A stretch of DNA of 64,000 nucleotides from Craterostigma plantagineum. Taxonomy: Eukaryota; Streptophyta; Magnoliopsida; Lamiales; Linderniaceae. This document shows positions 1-11,700 of the stretch, piece after piece (position 1 is the stretch's first letter; every line of letters starts with the position of its first letter). The notes under the pieces were generated by a model. The model had not been told where the DNA came from. It saw only the letters and a program-made list of their open reading frames with translations, and did not search any database. The translations under genes were made by a program, and so were the position numbers. The DNA lies in assembly GCA_027422505.1 (NCBI GenBank), contig JAPQWV010000005.1, positions 12,839,501-12,903,500 on the forward strand. The letters are read 5' to 3'.

Positions 1-1
1 A

Positions 2-211
2 GGACAATATCCGGAGAATCCGGATGACTTTATTATTGAAGAAATTATTGGAGATAATGCGATGGATCTTATGGGACAAGAAATCGCAATAATTAAAGAC
101 AAAGTGGCGCAAATTGTCAAGACTCGTGAAGAAATAAAGGAGTCTAAAGCCAAAGATGCCCTCAAGATTAGAGAAATTAACGATGCCATTGATAAGAACA
201 AGAAAAGTTGA
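2..211 (+). pseudogene. Coding tail of endogenous caulimovirid (plus-strand copy)
   Basis: An open frame enters from the window edge and runs 69 codons to a TGA at 209-211. The product is rich in Lys, Glu and Ile and looks helical, with no recognised motif. A second, shifted frame stays open to about position 460, so a one-base shift may have cut the original tail. It lies directly upstream of a pararetrovirus-like promoter and leader, where the last viral ORF would end. I infer it is the C-terminal end of the viral second ORF of a plus-strand copy. No alignment supports the exact assignment. Confidence 0.4.
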
Positions 212-439
212 TGGCGACTTCAACGAAGGAAATTGGTCCACTATTAGCTTTAATAAAGCTAAAGAAGACTTAATGGAGAATAGCTGTCAAGACTTTTTGA
301 CAAGTGGGGCGGCTAAGAAGAAAAATTTTCTTTACTTCAATTATTGTACTTTAATTTTCTTTTCTAGTTATAGAGTTGAAGCTAATACGCTTCAGGGGTG
401 CCTTACTTTACGATCCCTTGTACTCTCTCTCCCTTCTCT

Positions 440-1097
440 CTACAATTCTCTTCTACTATAAAATATATCAAGGAATAAAAGTTGAAGTTTCCTGTACGAC
501 TCTTCTTATTAAAGTAAGTTTTTAATTTTGTTATATATCTTTTATTTTATCTTTCTTAGCCTTAATGGAAGGCTAATTTTCATAGTTAAACTACACCAAG
601 ATGCCTTAATACTTTAATCATGGTTTTATATCATATTTCTATACATATATTAATATGATATATTTAATATTTTCTTAAAATCTTTTAAAAATCGATTAAA
701 AGAATTAAATTTTGGATAAAGGTTATGAAAAAATTTAATTTTGATTAATTCTGTGTCGGCTCTTGGCAAAGCCCGTGTTGCCGAAAGAAAGGCGTTTTTG
801 GGCATGGCTGTTAGTTAAATGAAAATTTTATCATGTAAAAATCCTTGTATCTAATGATTTAATTCTAATAATCACAAAAATAAATTTTAATTTTGTTTTG
901 GATTTTGGTATATAGGCTGGAATACCTTGGGTCCGAACGGGATCAGACTGTTTACAGTTTGATAACTGGACTAATAGGTTTAACAACACCACGTACCTTC
1001 TCCAATTTTTCTTCCTTCTTCCTCTTTTTGTAAAGATCCCTCTCCGTTTGGTATCAGAGCCATGGCGGAGTATTAAGAAGTTAAGGTGTAGTTTAAC
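440..1097 (+). promoter_or_regulatory. Pararetroviral promoter and long leader
   Basis: A CT-rich stretch is followed by a TATA box (TATAAAATAT, 457-466) and an AATAAA at 474-479. About 580 nt of AT-rich, non-coding leader follow, ending near a tRNA-Met primer site. The 13-base string at 585-597 (GTTAAACTACACC) has an exact inverted match at 1085-1097, so the leader could close into one large stem-loop with the primer site near its 3' base. A long folded leader with the primer site near its end is known for caulimovirids. The stem here is read by eye and has not been folded computationally. Confidence 0.55.
1049..1065 (+). other. tRNA-Met primer-binding site (caulimovirid)
   Basis: TGGTATCAGAGCCATGG matches the 3' end of plant initiator tRNA-Met, the usual primer for caulimovirid minus-strand synthesis. 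It is on the plus strand, whereas the large viral coding block begins about 40 bases further on in the opposite orientation. The site therefore belongs to a different fragment from that block. Confidence 0.75.
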
Positions 1098-1104
1098 GTC
1101 TTTT

Positions 1105-2397
1105 TCAAATGAATTTGATGCGTAGAAAAGATACTGTTAAAAACAGTATTGAAGAGAAATAAGATGTCCCCATCGAAATATCACCAATATCCATACCAAA
1201 ATTTTTTGCAATGTCTTTCTTCATTTCTTCGAAGTAGACATCAATGATCTCATTGGGCTTCATTTTTCCCTTTTGTATATTAATCCTTTGAGAAATCATC
1301 TCGAAAGGACTAGGAGCTTCCCGTTGTTCACGATTATTAATCGTAATTTTCTAAAGAGAAATTTTCTCTTCGATCTTATCGATCGTCTGCTGGCTTTCAT
1401 ATTCACCAGTATTTTGTTTGCTTGTCATTTTTTTCCAAAACTTTATATAAAAGTTTCGTTTAAGACATGGAATATTTTGTTGGGTATAACCCACTTCAGG
1501 AGCCCATCTCCATATCCAAGGAATACTAAATTCAGTATAAAAATGTAAAGAAGCCATTCCTTCAATACATTCCTTTTTATGTTCCGCTTCTATAAGAATC
1601 GGAGAAACTTTGACCCATTCTTGATATAAACCAAAGAAGGGTTCCTTAAGAATTTCAATTGTAGCTCCATAAGAAAGCCACCATTGATAAAACCAATTTG
1701 GAATTTCGGACTTATATACATCCGCACATATTTTTATCCACCAAGAATGTTTTTTACTTTCATTCTGGTATAAGAATACTTTATAAAAAGCATCGATATA
1801 ATCGTAATAATTAAATTTAATAAGAGTTTTTAACTCAGGATGGAAATATTCATCCTTTAATGCCCATTTTTCAGGCGAAATAATTTGCTTGAAAATAATT
1901 TTACTAAAGGTATAACCTTTTTTCAAAGCATATGGGGTATTTCCCGTATTGAAGTGATCAAAATCACATGTTCCCGTGGACTTAAGAATATTTTCATAAG
2001 TATCACGGTTTTTATAAAAAGTAGCAGCATATGATGCTCTGTCTAAATACCTTGACATTAAAGTCCAAGGTTCATCAGACCATTTTAAATCTTTAAATTC
2101 GAGTAATATAATTACCTCGGTATGAGAAATTTTCTCATAGTCAACATCATCTTCTTCTTCCGCAATTATTTTTGCGTAAGATGTTCCCTCAGCAGACTTT
2201 GCTTTCTGCTTTTTGAATTCAAGGAATTCTTTAAATTCTTCACTGCTCAAGGTATTACTTGAGGATGCTGATAGATTTTCTTTTACCAGCTTTTTATTGC
2301 CCATTTGAGCATTAACATTTTTGCCACCACGTCCACCTCTATTAGAGGCAAAACCTCTCCCATAATGGGACATTGCTGCAATTTGCATAAAATTCAT
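1105..2397 (-). pseudogene. Endogenous caulimovirid second ORF (florendovirus-like ORF2)
   Basis: A 348-codon frame opens at 2397 and stops at 1351. Recognisable coding character continues in shifted frames to 1105. The N-terminus is Gly/Arg-rich (residues about 13-25), followed by an acidic, Ser-rich linker. Residues about 95-315 are rich in aromatics (Trp, Tyr, Phe) and look like a compact globular domain. Its ATG overlaps the TGA of the upstream polyprotein frame as ATGA. This two-ORF layout resembles florendoviruses, whose ORF2 has no known function. Genus assignment is inference from gene order, not from a search. The 3' end is lost at the junction with the plus-strand leader near 1098. 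Confidence 0.6.
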
Positions 2398-2399
2398 GT

Positions 2400-2880
2400 T
2401 AGATATTCTCGAGTAAGATAATCAGGAAGACTATTATCACTTCCTTTTTTGTAAATAATTTCAAAATCGAATGGGGCTAAATGAGCCTGCCATCTCGCAA
2501 ACATTTGTTTAGAGACATCATGTTTGAAATCTTTCTGAAACATGAATTTCGCAGCTTGACAATCAGTTTTTATTAAAAACTTTTGATTGTATAAATCATC
2601 CTGAAATTTAAGGACACATTTAACTATAGCAAGAACTTCTCTAGCTATAGTAGCATAATTTTTCTGAGCATTATTCCATTTCCCCGAATGGAATCTGACT
2701 AAATATTCTTTTTTATTTTCTGGAGAAACTTGTTATAAGATTCCTCCAAAACCTAAATCAGAAGCATCAGTTTCAATAATTTTTTGCCAATTAGGATTAG
2801 CAAGCATTAAACAAGGTAAATGAGTAACCTTATTCTTAATTTTCTTAATTGCTTCAGTGTGACTATTTGTCCACTGACAT
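2400..2880 (-). pseudogene. Endogenous caulimovirid RNase H domain
   Basis: The minus strand encodes an RNase H-like stretch with the ETDASD start, a later TDCQAAKF segment and a C-terminal DYLTREYLT just before the stop. An in-frame stop lies shortly after the first catalytic region (near 2733), and a one-base frame change at about 2885 separates it from the reverse transcriptase. In the family this domain degrades the RNA strand of the replication hybrid. Here it is broken. Confidence 0.8.
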
Positions 2881-2890
2881 GGAATCTTTT

Positions 2891-3649
2891 TTATCTATCA
2901 TATAAAATAGATGTATCAATTGCAAGATTTTCATAATAAGGAGAAATATAATTAAGACTTCCTAAAAATCTTTGAAGTTGAGTTTTATCAAGAATTTGAT
3001 CTGGAAATTTTGACGCAAACTCAATACTTCTATTAATTGGGTTAACATTACCCTTTTCATGACCCAAAAATCGAACTTTAGTTTGAAATAAAACCATTTT
3101 TGGGCTGGATATAACTAAACCATTTTGAATAACAATTTTCTTGAAGATATCAAGATGTTTAAAATGAGTTTCAATATCTTTGGAAATAATTAGAATATCA
3201 TCAATATATACGATGATAAAATTACTATAAGGAATAAAGATATCATTCATTATATTTTGAAATTCAGAAGGAGCATTTTTTAAGCCAAAGGGCATAACAT
3301 TCCATTCAAATTGTCCAATTGGGACAGTAAAAGCAGTTTTATACCGATCTTCTTCGGCTATTTGAATTTGCCAAAAACCTGATTTTAAATCAAATTTTGA
3401 AAATATAATGGCATTAAATAAACGATCTAAAAGATCTTTTTTATTAGGAATAGGATACCTAATCCATTTTAAAACTTTATTTAAAGGCTTATAATTAATA
3501 ACTAACCTTGGTGCTCCTCTTTCCTTTTCTGCATGGTTATTAAGATAAAAGGCAGTACACGACCAAGGAGATTTTGAAGGTTTTATTAAACCTTTCTGTA
3601 AAAGAGAAGCTATTTCTTTTTTACATAATTCAAGAAGTTCAGAATTCAT
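2891..3649 (-). pseudogene. Endogenous caulimovirid reverse transcriptase domain
   Basis: A 252-codon frame carries the core of a caulimovirid reverse transcriptase: a KSPWSCTAF-like N-terminal motif, RLVINYKPLN, FSKFDLKSGFWQI, the MPFGLKNAPSEFQ motif and the catalytic YIDD. It continues into the thumb/connection segment (QRFLGSLNYI) and ends at a stop at 2891, where the frame shifts before the RNase H. The polymerase core itself looks unbroken. Upstream protease and downstream RNase H frames are offset, so the original polyprotein is not continuous. Confidence 0.88.
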
Positions 3650-4693
3650 CTGACAAGGACGAGCTTTAGTAGGACTATTTTTCTCACTAAAATCTTCCTC
3701 ATAAGGTAATGTAACAATATGCTTTTTCTATTCCAAAAAGCATTAGGTAAATCGTTACATATTTGTAACGTAAATTCATTATATAGTATTTTTATTTTTT
3801 CTTGTAACTTAGGATTTTGGAGTTTATCCTCAATCGTAAGTATACTAATTTCCTGTTTCAGATAATTTACCTGATTTCCTTTTGCTTTAATAAGAATAGA
3901 ATCCTTAATTTCATTAAAGAATCCTAGAAAAAGGTTCGGTAATGAACTCAAAGTATACTTCTTTGTTATCGAAGCTTCCTTTAAATCCATTTTCATCAAT
4001 ATTTTTTATAGGAAATATTTTCCTAAGAAATGGAGTACCAAGAATTACTTGGTTTGTGATATTCTTGACTAACAAGAATGAAGTAGGAATACAGACCTTA
4101 TTTTTACAAATATAGGCCTTAGGAATTTTATAATTAATTTGCAACTTTTCTCCGCTCGCAGAGCTAAGAGAATGGGTTGTTTTATGGAAATATTATGTAG
4201 GAATTATTCCTTCCTGAATACAATTTAAATCTGCTCCACTATCAATTAGTGCAATCAGATTCTTTTGAAAATTTCCTTCAATGAGTAGTGATATTTTCAC
4301 TAACCATTTCTGCGAAGTTATTACTTCAAGTGTTGAAAGGAAATTGTCATCTTTATCTTCTAAAGAAATATTAGTAAATTCTTCATAATTTTTTAATTCT
4401 TCAATTTTTTCTTTTCCTTTTTCTATTTTAGAAAATCTTCGTTCTAAGTCAATATGACTTGCTTTTAGATTTTTAATTTCTGTTTTAAGATTTGAAATTT
4501 CAATTGTCAAATCTTTAATATTAACAAGAGATTCATTCTTATATTTATTTTTGTTTTGAAGTAATTTCATTACTTCGGACATTTTATAAGGTTCATTTTT
4601 AGGAATAACTTCTTTTGAAGTTTCTTCCTCTTTTTGAATTAATCTTTTAATTATATAATTTTTTAAATCTGGATCTTCTGTTTGTTTTAACAA
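3650..4693 (-). pseudogene. Endogenous caulimovirid aspartic protease region
   Basis: Three overlapping frames carry one degraded stretch. The upstream part (4193-4693) has a charged, coiled-coil-like segment followed by the aspartic protease signature ALIDSGADLNC. The middle part (3914-4144) has the flap-to-C-terminal strand ILGTPFL typical of retropepsins. The third (3646-3999) leads towards the reverse transcriptase. At least two frame changes separate the parts, at about 4190 and about 3950. In caulimovirids this enzyme processes the polyprotein. Confidence 0.75.
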
Positions 4694-4699
4694 TTCGAG

Positions 4700-5700
4700 A
4701 AGATTATTATCAAGAACATTTAATTCTTGAAATTGAGAAATAATTTGGTATAAATTATTATCTTCTGATTCAGATTCTGAGCTTTTAATATTTTTAGAAC
4801 AAGATTGTCCTATTTGACAATTTTGACATTCTTCAGATTCTGACTATGAAATATCTTCGATGATATTGTTTTCATCATTCGAAGAAGTTTCACTGTCTGA
4901 TTCTAACATAATTTTTGATAATGTATCTTTTAAATCATTGTCAATATTTAAATTATTAATTTTCTTTTTGGTCCAGCAAGTTTTTGCTTTATAACCTATT
5001 TTCTCACATTTTCGACAAACAATTGGAGGGAAATTTCTTCTATATTGATAATCTTTATTTTTTAAGAGTTTTTGATCTCTTCGTTTAGATTTTCGAAATT
5101 TTCTCCTTTCATATTGTTTAGGAGAATATTTTTTAGATTTATATTCTTTACGAGGTTTACTCGTAGAAGGATTTTCTATGCCAAATTGATCAAAGAAATC
5201 TCCTAATTGTTTCTTTTCATTAAAAGAATTTCTCTTAATTTGTTTGTTCAGCTTTATTTCGTTGCATAAAGCTAAACCTTCTTGAGTACAAATGCCTATA
5301 AGTTTACCGTAAGTATAAGAATTATAATCTATACTCGGCTCACATTTTCTAAGATTGTTCCTTACTCTTTCTGCAAAGAGTGAAGGTAATCCATCAATAA
5401 ATTTGGATTTCCAGTGAGTACTATTAGACTCTGGAAGTTCCATAACACGGCTAAGGAAGGTATCTTTATACCGCCTAAACGATGTAAGAGTTTTACATCT
5501 TAAGTTTTGGAGAAGAGAGATAATTTTTTCTTCAGCTTTATCTTTGTTTATTAAAAGATAATTTTTTATGTCTTTTATTGAAGACGAAATTTCTTCAATA
5601 TTCTATTTTAATAAAGAAATTTGTTCTCCTAAAACAATAACATACATATTTGTATAATTTTGTTGTTTTAAAAGACTATTAATATGATTAATAGTAATAG
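4700..5700 (-). pseudogene. Endogenous caulimovirid capsid / zinc-finger region
   Basis: From about 5700 down, the minus strand encodes a capsid-like domain with an internal stop near 5610, then a 199-codon frame (4844-5443). That frame contains an LPSLFAERVRN segment, a TYGKLIGIC segment, a very basic Lys/Arg stretch and a zinc-knuckle remnant CRKCEKIGYKAKTC, where Tyr stands in the usual His position. An acidic Ser-rich tail follows. The movement protein expected further upstream is absent: the block ends at a (TA)n tract near 5700-5717. Capsid function is inferred from position and the basic/zinc-knuckle layout. Confidence 0.7.
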
Positions 5701-6085
5701 TATATATATATATATAGATATTTAATGGCATGCTTTGAAATGCAAAATGCCAAAAATGGTGTTTTCTCTTCCTTGAATTTTTGTATTAAATGCCAAAAAT
5801 ATTTTAGAAGCTAAATTAACTTTTAGTGAATATTTTCAAAGGTAGGCCATTTGTTTTGACATAATTATTTTGTATTGTACAAGTCATTTCAAAGGTTGAA
5901 AATATTGTATTTGATTGCAATATTCGTGGCTTTTTAAGTACCTAAGTTTTTCGATGTGAAAAACCTAAGTTTTATGAGTATTTTTCCATCTTTGATAGAG
6001 AAAATAAGTACCATTCCTAGAGAAAAAGTTATGGAATATCTCTCTTAAAATAAATACAATTCCTCAATATCCATCCAAAAGAGGA
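5701..6085. other. A/T-rich non-coding spacer with (TA)n tract
   Basis: A short (TA)n microsatellite at about 5700-5717 marks the edge of the viral block. The rest is A/T-rich with no gene that I can support. It contains several copies of an AAAATGCC-like word around 5730-5800. Its last part (TAGAGAAAATAAGT near 5996) resembles sequence preceding the copia LTR end at 47360, so part of it may be degraded LTR. Confidence 0.5.
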
Positions 6086-6339
6086 AGGTGTTCTTGGATA
6101 AGTCTCGAGTCGGCGTGACTGTCTTGTGCATTCGCTCGTGCTAGGCCGATTTTTACGACAACCAAGGGATCGTCCCTACGAGGGTAACGCTCTAGATCTC
6201 TTATATGTGAATGTGGCTAACGTGTCATACATGTTATTCTTTTTATATCCGGGCGTAGCGGGGATCTCGGAAAAATTTTTAAATTCCGCCACTGCCCCAG
6301 GAACCCGAACAGAGCACCTGAGGTTCCCAACAGTTGTTT
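6086..6339 (+). repeat. Copia LTR 3'-end fragment
   Basis: The stretch with GTCGGCGTGAC near 6111, followed by a G/C-rich segment and ending in CCCAACA-like sequence near 6332, matches in order and wording the LTR ends at 47490-47723 and 54800-55511. No LTR start and no primer site follow it, so it is an isolated LTR scrap from the same broad copia group. The boundaries are approximate. Confidence 0.5.
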
Positions 6340-7165
6340 GTAGGACTGAGCACACACCATTAGCCAATTGTTGAAGGAGGTTTGTACCCAAAATTTGGTG
6401 GAAGTAGGCGATTAGGATAGACTCGCAACCACTGAGCGGATTTCAGCTTATCTCGCGAGATATACCGTGCAAAGTTAGATCGACGGATGGCTGGCATGAA
6501 TGAGATAAATAGCCACCACCAATTAAAAGACCGACTGGGAGGAAGCGATTGGGAAGTTTCCAAATTACAAACCTCTCAGACAGCATTAAATGCCTACTAG
6601 AATCATAGACTGAGGGCCGACTTCCGAGTATGAAGAAGACAATGCAAAACCTAGAGAGGATTATTGGGCAACTATAAAAATTGGTGTCCGAACTACAAAA
6701 AGAGGTGCACTCCCAAGTGACACCATGAAGAATCCAAGAGAGTATGCAATGACGATTCAGTTGAGGTGTGGAAGGACATTGGACCCGGTGTGGGAATCAA
6801 AAAGGTCGGAGATTGAGGGAGAAAAAGCTTATCAACTCGCAAAAGCTATTGTAGATCCGGTTCCAGAAAAGTCTAGCCTTCGCCTATCGAGATTCGCCTG
6901 CTTCTTTCAGCAGCTTTACGAATTGGGAAGCAAGATAAAGATTTTTAGCATTTTATTAATATATTTAAGAAACTCGAGGTTAAAATTCCCGCCATCGAAT
7001 CTTTGTGCAAATACCGAATTATGCCAAATATCTGAAGGATCTGTACCAAAAAAGTGATGTGGAGGAAAATGGAACGCTAGCTCTCACGAGGAGTGCTCAA
7101 TAATATTACAGAAGAATCTTCCACCGAAACATCAGTTATCCTAATTGACGTACAATAGTCACTAG
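6340..7165 (+). pseudogene. Athila/Tat-like gypsy gag remnant
   Basis: The clearest part runs from about 6640 to 7160. It encodes, across frame changes, NLERIIGQL, then RGALPSDT...NPREYAM...LRCGRTL, matching the conserved linker found after gag in Athila/Tat gypsy elements (pattern LPSDTxxNPRExxxAITLRSGK). A later stretch in shifted frames reads like FKKLEVKIPAIESL and then SHEECSIILQKNLPPK, the familiar segment just before protease. There are several frameshifts and a stop in GQL*KL. The sequence from 6340 to 6640 has no motif I can name and is assigned here only by position. Confidence 0.6.
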
Positions 7166-7955
7166 AAGCCTGTTAACAAAATTTACTTAAATTATCAAAA
7201 TGAATTGTTTTGATGAGATAATTGGAAAAATGAGGGAGGACGTAATTGAGTATATCCGCATAATAATCCCGCAAATGTCGTGTTACGATTTGATGATAAT
7301 ACGACATGTGATCGAATGATCTATGTATAAATTAAATTATAAAATACTGAAATAGACCGTATGACGTGTGAATGGGCTCAGACATATCGGTAATTATTGT
7401 TCCTTGGGAACAAGTAGCACAAGAAAAATCGTTAAAATGAAGTATTTTTTTAATTTAAAAATTGACTGCATGAGTTTTCAATAATTTTTGGCATCACTAT
7501 AGAACTAGGATGCCCAACCGGTTATGCAAATAACAGTCGTAAGTAATTTTAGACTTCATAATTACAAATGTGTAGTAGAAGACCGCTCGTTTCAGAAATA
7601 ATTCACTTCGAAGGATGTTTTTTAAAACTCAACAAATTCAATTGGATTATAAAGTATAATGCATCATAAATGCAAAATTTTGTTCTCCAAGTAAAATTAT
7701 GATTCTTGAACCGTCAATGATATTTGTATTATCATCATATACTACAAACAAGTGAATTTTTCATCAGGAGATTGAAAATTATTCTTATTTTAAATATGGA
7801 GTGTGTCGTGCACTGTCTACCAGATATAGTTCTTTGTCACTCATGTAAAAGCATTTCTAAAATAATAATAGTATTAATAATGATTAGAAATGTTAAATAT
7901 CAATGACAAACTGATTTATTGAACTTCATTACGCTGAAATAGTTGGTAATAAATT
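7166..7955. other. Non-coding A/T-rich stretch
   Basis: I see no coding frame, terminal repeat or tandem structure that can be supported here. It lies between the gypsy gag remnant and an old gag gene on the minus strand. Confidence 0.5.
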
Positions 7956-8541
7956 TTTTCTAGACATATTTAGTAGCATCAGTTTCGAGGTGATTTTCAC
8001 GAGCTCCAAAGTTAGGGTGATTGACAAGAAAGCAACAATACTTGAAGAAGTAAAATCATCAAAGGCAATGTTAATGAGACCAAGATCACTAATAAAATTT
8101 GTCTCGGTATTTTGTTCCTTTTGTCTTCAATGGTGTTTCATAGAGATCGATGAAATATTTTTGCTTACGATGTACGTGATCAATGAAATTTGGAGCAGCA
8201 ACAAATGTATTCATTTTCATTTTCTTTTTAGCTTCCATCTTTCTCATCATACTCGACACTTCTAGACATGAGTTGCATTTTTTTATAACCACGACGACGA
8301 AACAATGTCTATCACATCCACGACCACCACATGACCCAACCTCTAATTTGCTCATGGTTATATTGAACTACTAACAAGAAATGGTGTTGTATGGTCACAT
8401 GATTTTTCATCGTCAGCAACAACTAATTCACAATACTTTTTACATCCATTTTCACAATACTGCTGCTAAACAAGCACATTGGAAGCGTGACAAGTGGAGA
8501 ATATTTTCTCCAACGTATCATTATCATTAGCTTTCTCTCCA
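7956..8541 (-). pseudogene. Old retrotransposon gag gene, 3' part
   Basis: In shifted minus frames I read DTLEKIFST, then HASNVLV, QQYCENGCKKYCEL, a Gly/Arg-rich patch (GGRGCDRH), and then YFIDLYETPLKTKG. These follow the order of a common plant copia-type gag (LEKTFSTFHASNVLLQQQY ... zinc knuckle ... LVDLYQASLK). Stops and frame changes are numerous. The gene is interrupted at its 5' side by the copia element beginning at 8543, and its upstream part resumes at 20577. It is therefore the oldest recognisable layer of this nest. Confidence 0.6.
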
Positions 8542-8542
8542 T

Positions 8543-8770
8543 TGCGATAGAGAAGATAAATTAATTGAAAGAGAAGAATTATCTGGGAATTGTTGAATTG
8601 CTCTGACTCTGATGATACATGTTCTTATATGTTTAAAGAGTAAATAAGCTTAAAAATATTAATTAGCTAACTAACAATTGAACGGAAAGACGAAAAGTAA
8701 AGCTAATCATCGTGCTATGACATGGCACGGTGACGTGGCTTTATGGTGTCTGATATTGATAATTACTTCA
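8543..8770 (-). repeat. 3' LTR of the copia element
   Basis: Begins on the minus strand with TGAAGTAATTATC after a purine tract and ends in ...TCTATCGCA. It is collinear with the LTR at 20367-20576 with many substitutions and small indels. The exact edge is uncertain by one or two bases. Confidence 0.75.
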
Positions 8771-8786
8771 GCCCCCCTCAAAATGA

Positions 8787-11700
8787 GCAGGGGAAGACAT
8801 GTTCATCTGGGACAAGAGGCATTAAAATATTGGAGAGGATAATGCCTTAGTGAAGAGATCAACAACGTTGAAAGCTGAATATTGTGTTGAGGAAGAATGA
8901 ATCTTGAACTGATCGCGAACTAGATGCATTTAATCTTGATATGCTTCGTTCGCTCATGAAACACCGAATTAGAAGTAATTTGAGTGGCTGCTTTGTTGTC
9001 GCAATGTAAAGGAATTGGAGTAGATATGGTAACACTGAGACAAGATAAAATGTGAGGCATCTACTGTAATTCTTGAACTATAGAAGCCATGGATCTGTAC
9101 TCCGATTCAGCCGTGGGAAAAAAGATCGTATTTTGTTTCTTCACTTTCCAGGAGATGAGATTATCACCCATAAAAAAGCAAAAACCCATGAAAGAATGTC
9201 TTTACACTTTACGAGCTCCCTAATCATCATCACTAAAAGCTACTAAGTCCAATTTTGAAGCACTCGAGTAGAAAAGACCATCAGAAATTGTACCTGCGAG
9301 ATAGCGTAATGCATGCGTCCAAATCAGACATGTGAGGCGAGTGAACAAATTGACTTAGCTGTCGAACAGCATAAGTGATGCCTGGCTGAGTGAAATTGAG
9401 GTATAAAAGCCGTCCCATCAGTTTGCAAAACTGAGATGGATCAGATAATAAAGGTGTATGATCCTTATCAATTAAGGCAAAGTGAAAGCTACCAGGCAAT
9501 GGTGTGGCAGCAACCGAGCAGTCTAGCATATGTGTGTCACTGTCGGTGATGTATTTCCTCTGACTAATGTGAAGGCTTGCAAGAGAACGAACAATCTCCA
9601 TCCCCAGAAGGAAGTCGGCATGGTCAAGATCCTTGATGGTGAAGGTATTGTCGAGGAAAGCTTGACTTGATGTGATGCTGAATCATCAGGGCATGTGAGA
9701 TGAATATCAACCAAGTACACCAATATAAAAAACTTGATATAAACCGAGATCATAGTGAAGAGGCAATGATCATGGACAGATTGCTCAAAACCATAGAGCT
9801 TGAGCTTCGAAGTGAATTCCACGTTCCACTATCGAGAAGCATATTTCATACCATATAAAGAACGCTTCAGTTTACAGACTTGACCAGGCTAGGCACGAGA
9901 GTAGCCTGGAGGTGGCCACATGTAGACATCTTCATCAAGATGTCCGTGAAGAAAAGTGTTACATCTAAGTGGTGTAAATTCCAGCTCTTAATAGCATCGA
10001 TGGCAAAGAGGATCCTGACAATGACATCTTCGGTAACTTGCAAACAAACTTCGCAGTTATCTTCTCCTTCGACTTGGGTGAATCGATTTGCAACCAGGCG
10101 AGCTTTATATATATTTATAGAGCCGTATTTGCTACGCTTGACTCTATACACCCATTTGCAGCCCACCATCTTTTTTCATTTCGGCAAAAAGTCAATTCCC
10201 AAGTATCATTGCCTTGTGGAGCTCGAATCGCATCATTTGTGGCATCTATCCACCTCGATTTGTTCTATCCTAATTATAAGTATCAGGATCCTGAAAAGTA
10301 GGCAGATTTGCAACGAATATCTCATGTGCAGATTGGTTAGTGAAGGATGTGTGAAGTGGCTCATCAATGGGTGAAGTGTTAATGCAAGTATTTGAGGTGA
10401 TGAAGTTCTGCAGCCAAGTAGATCTATGTCTAACCCTGGTACTGAGTCGAATGGTTGGCGAGGTATGTTTTGTGGGGTTACTCATATAGGTATTGTTAGC
10501 AGCTGAGTTATCAGGTAAGGTATTAGTGTTTGGAGGGCTAGAAGATAGGTTTGTGGACTCTGTTTGGTGCTGTATGGAAGCAATATTTTGGGGCGGTATC
10601 AAATGGGTCACCAATGTTGATATTGGAAGGAACAGTGTGGTCATCTTCCATAGAGAATGAAGGATATGTGGACTCATTAAAAACATCCCGAGAGAAAATT
10701 GTATTCCTTTGTTTAGGGCATAATATTTTATGGCCCTTTTGTCCCCCTGGATACCTCACAAAGGTCCCACGGATTGATCTAGGATCAACTTATCTCTAGA
10801 AGGGCCATGGCTGCAAAGGCAAGACATCGTCAATTGATAATGTGGATTGCGGTAAGCACAACATTTCCCCAGGAATGTTCAGGCATCTTAGATTCTTTGA
10901 GAAAAGATCTAACCACTTGAAGTATGTGCTTGTGCTTGCTTTCGACGACCCCATTTTGTTGAGGGTGTATCGACAAGACTTGTGATGAATGATTCCCATA
11001 TTGAGGAATAATTCTTCACAATCACGGCGAGGAATTCTTGTCCATTGTAAGTTCAAATGATCTTGACATGGCTATGATATGGTGTGTGAGCATATGAAAG
11101 AAATTGCTTGAGTGTAGAAAGAATAGGTTTATGTCTCATTAGGAAAATCCAAGTAAATCTACTAAAATTATCAATAATTGTCAGAAAGAAATAATAACCA
11201 ATGTGTAGCTGTTTTATAAGGGTCCCATATATCATCAATATGAAAGAGATCAAAGCAACACAAAGTCTGAATGCAACTGTTTGGAAATGAGATTTTGTGC
11301 TGTTTAGCCAAATGACGTATGTTGCAATCAGATATGATAGTATTATCAATAATTAAATCAGGTAAATGTCTCATAACATGTAAAGATGGATGACCAAGTC
11401 TAGAATACCAAACATTGGAATAAATATCTACAAAAGCTTTATTCGAAATGATACTTCGAAATTCTTTTTGGGACTGTTTCAAGATAGTATATATGTGAGG
11501 CATATGTCAGTTGCCCTTATAGAATTTTTTTTTTCGGTCCCGAGTATCCCCACACAGCCCGACTATGGGCTAATCGCCACACACTCCAGAGGTGGGACTA
11601 ATCCCCGGGGTCAGATGAATACGTCCCAAACCCACCCAACAACGATAGTCATGGGCCTTGGGCCCATGGAGACTTTCTCAAAGTCATGTGGGAGGTAGAG

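Noticed and set aside
2891..5443. Possibility that the caulimovirid block is an active virus
   Set aside because: In-frame stops, several frameshifts, no movement protein and an inverted promoter fragment make it a relic.
7956..8374. Cys/His-rich minus frame as a host zinc-finger gene
   Set aside because: Neighbouring frames match a retrotransposon gag in order, and the frame is interrupted; a host gene is not needed to explain it.
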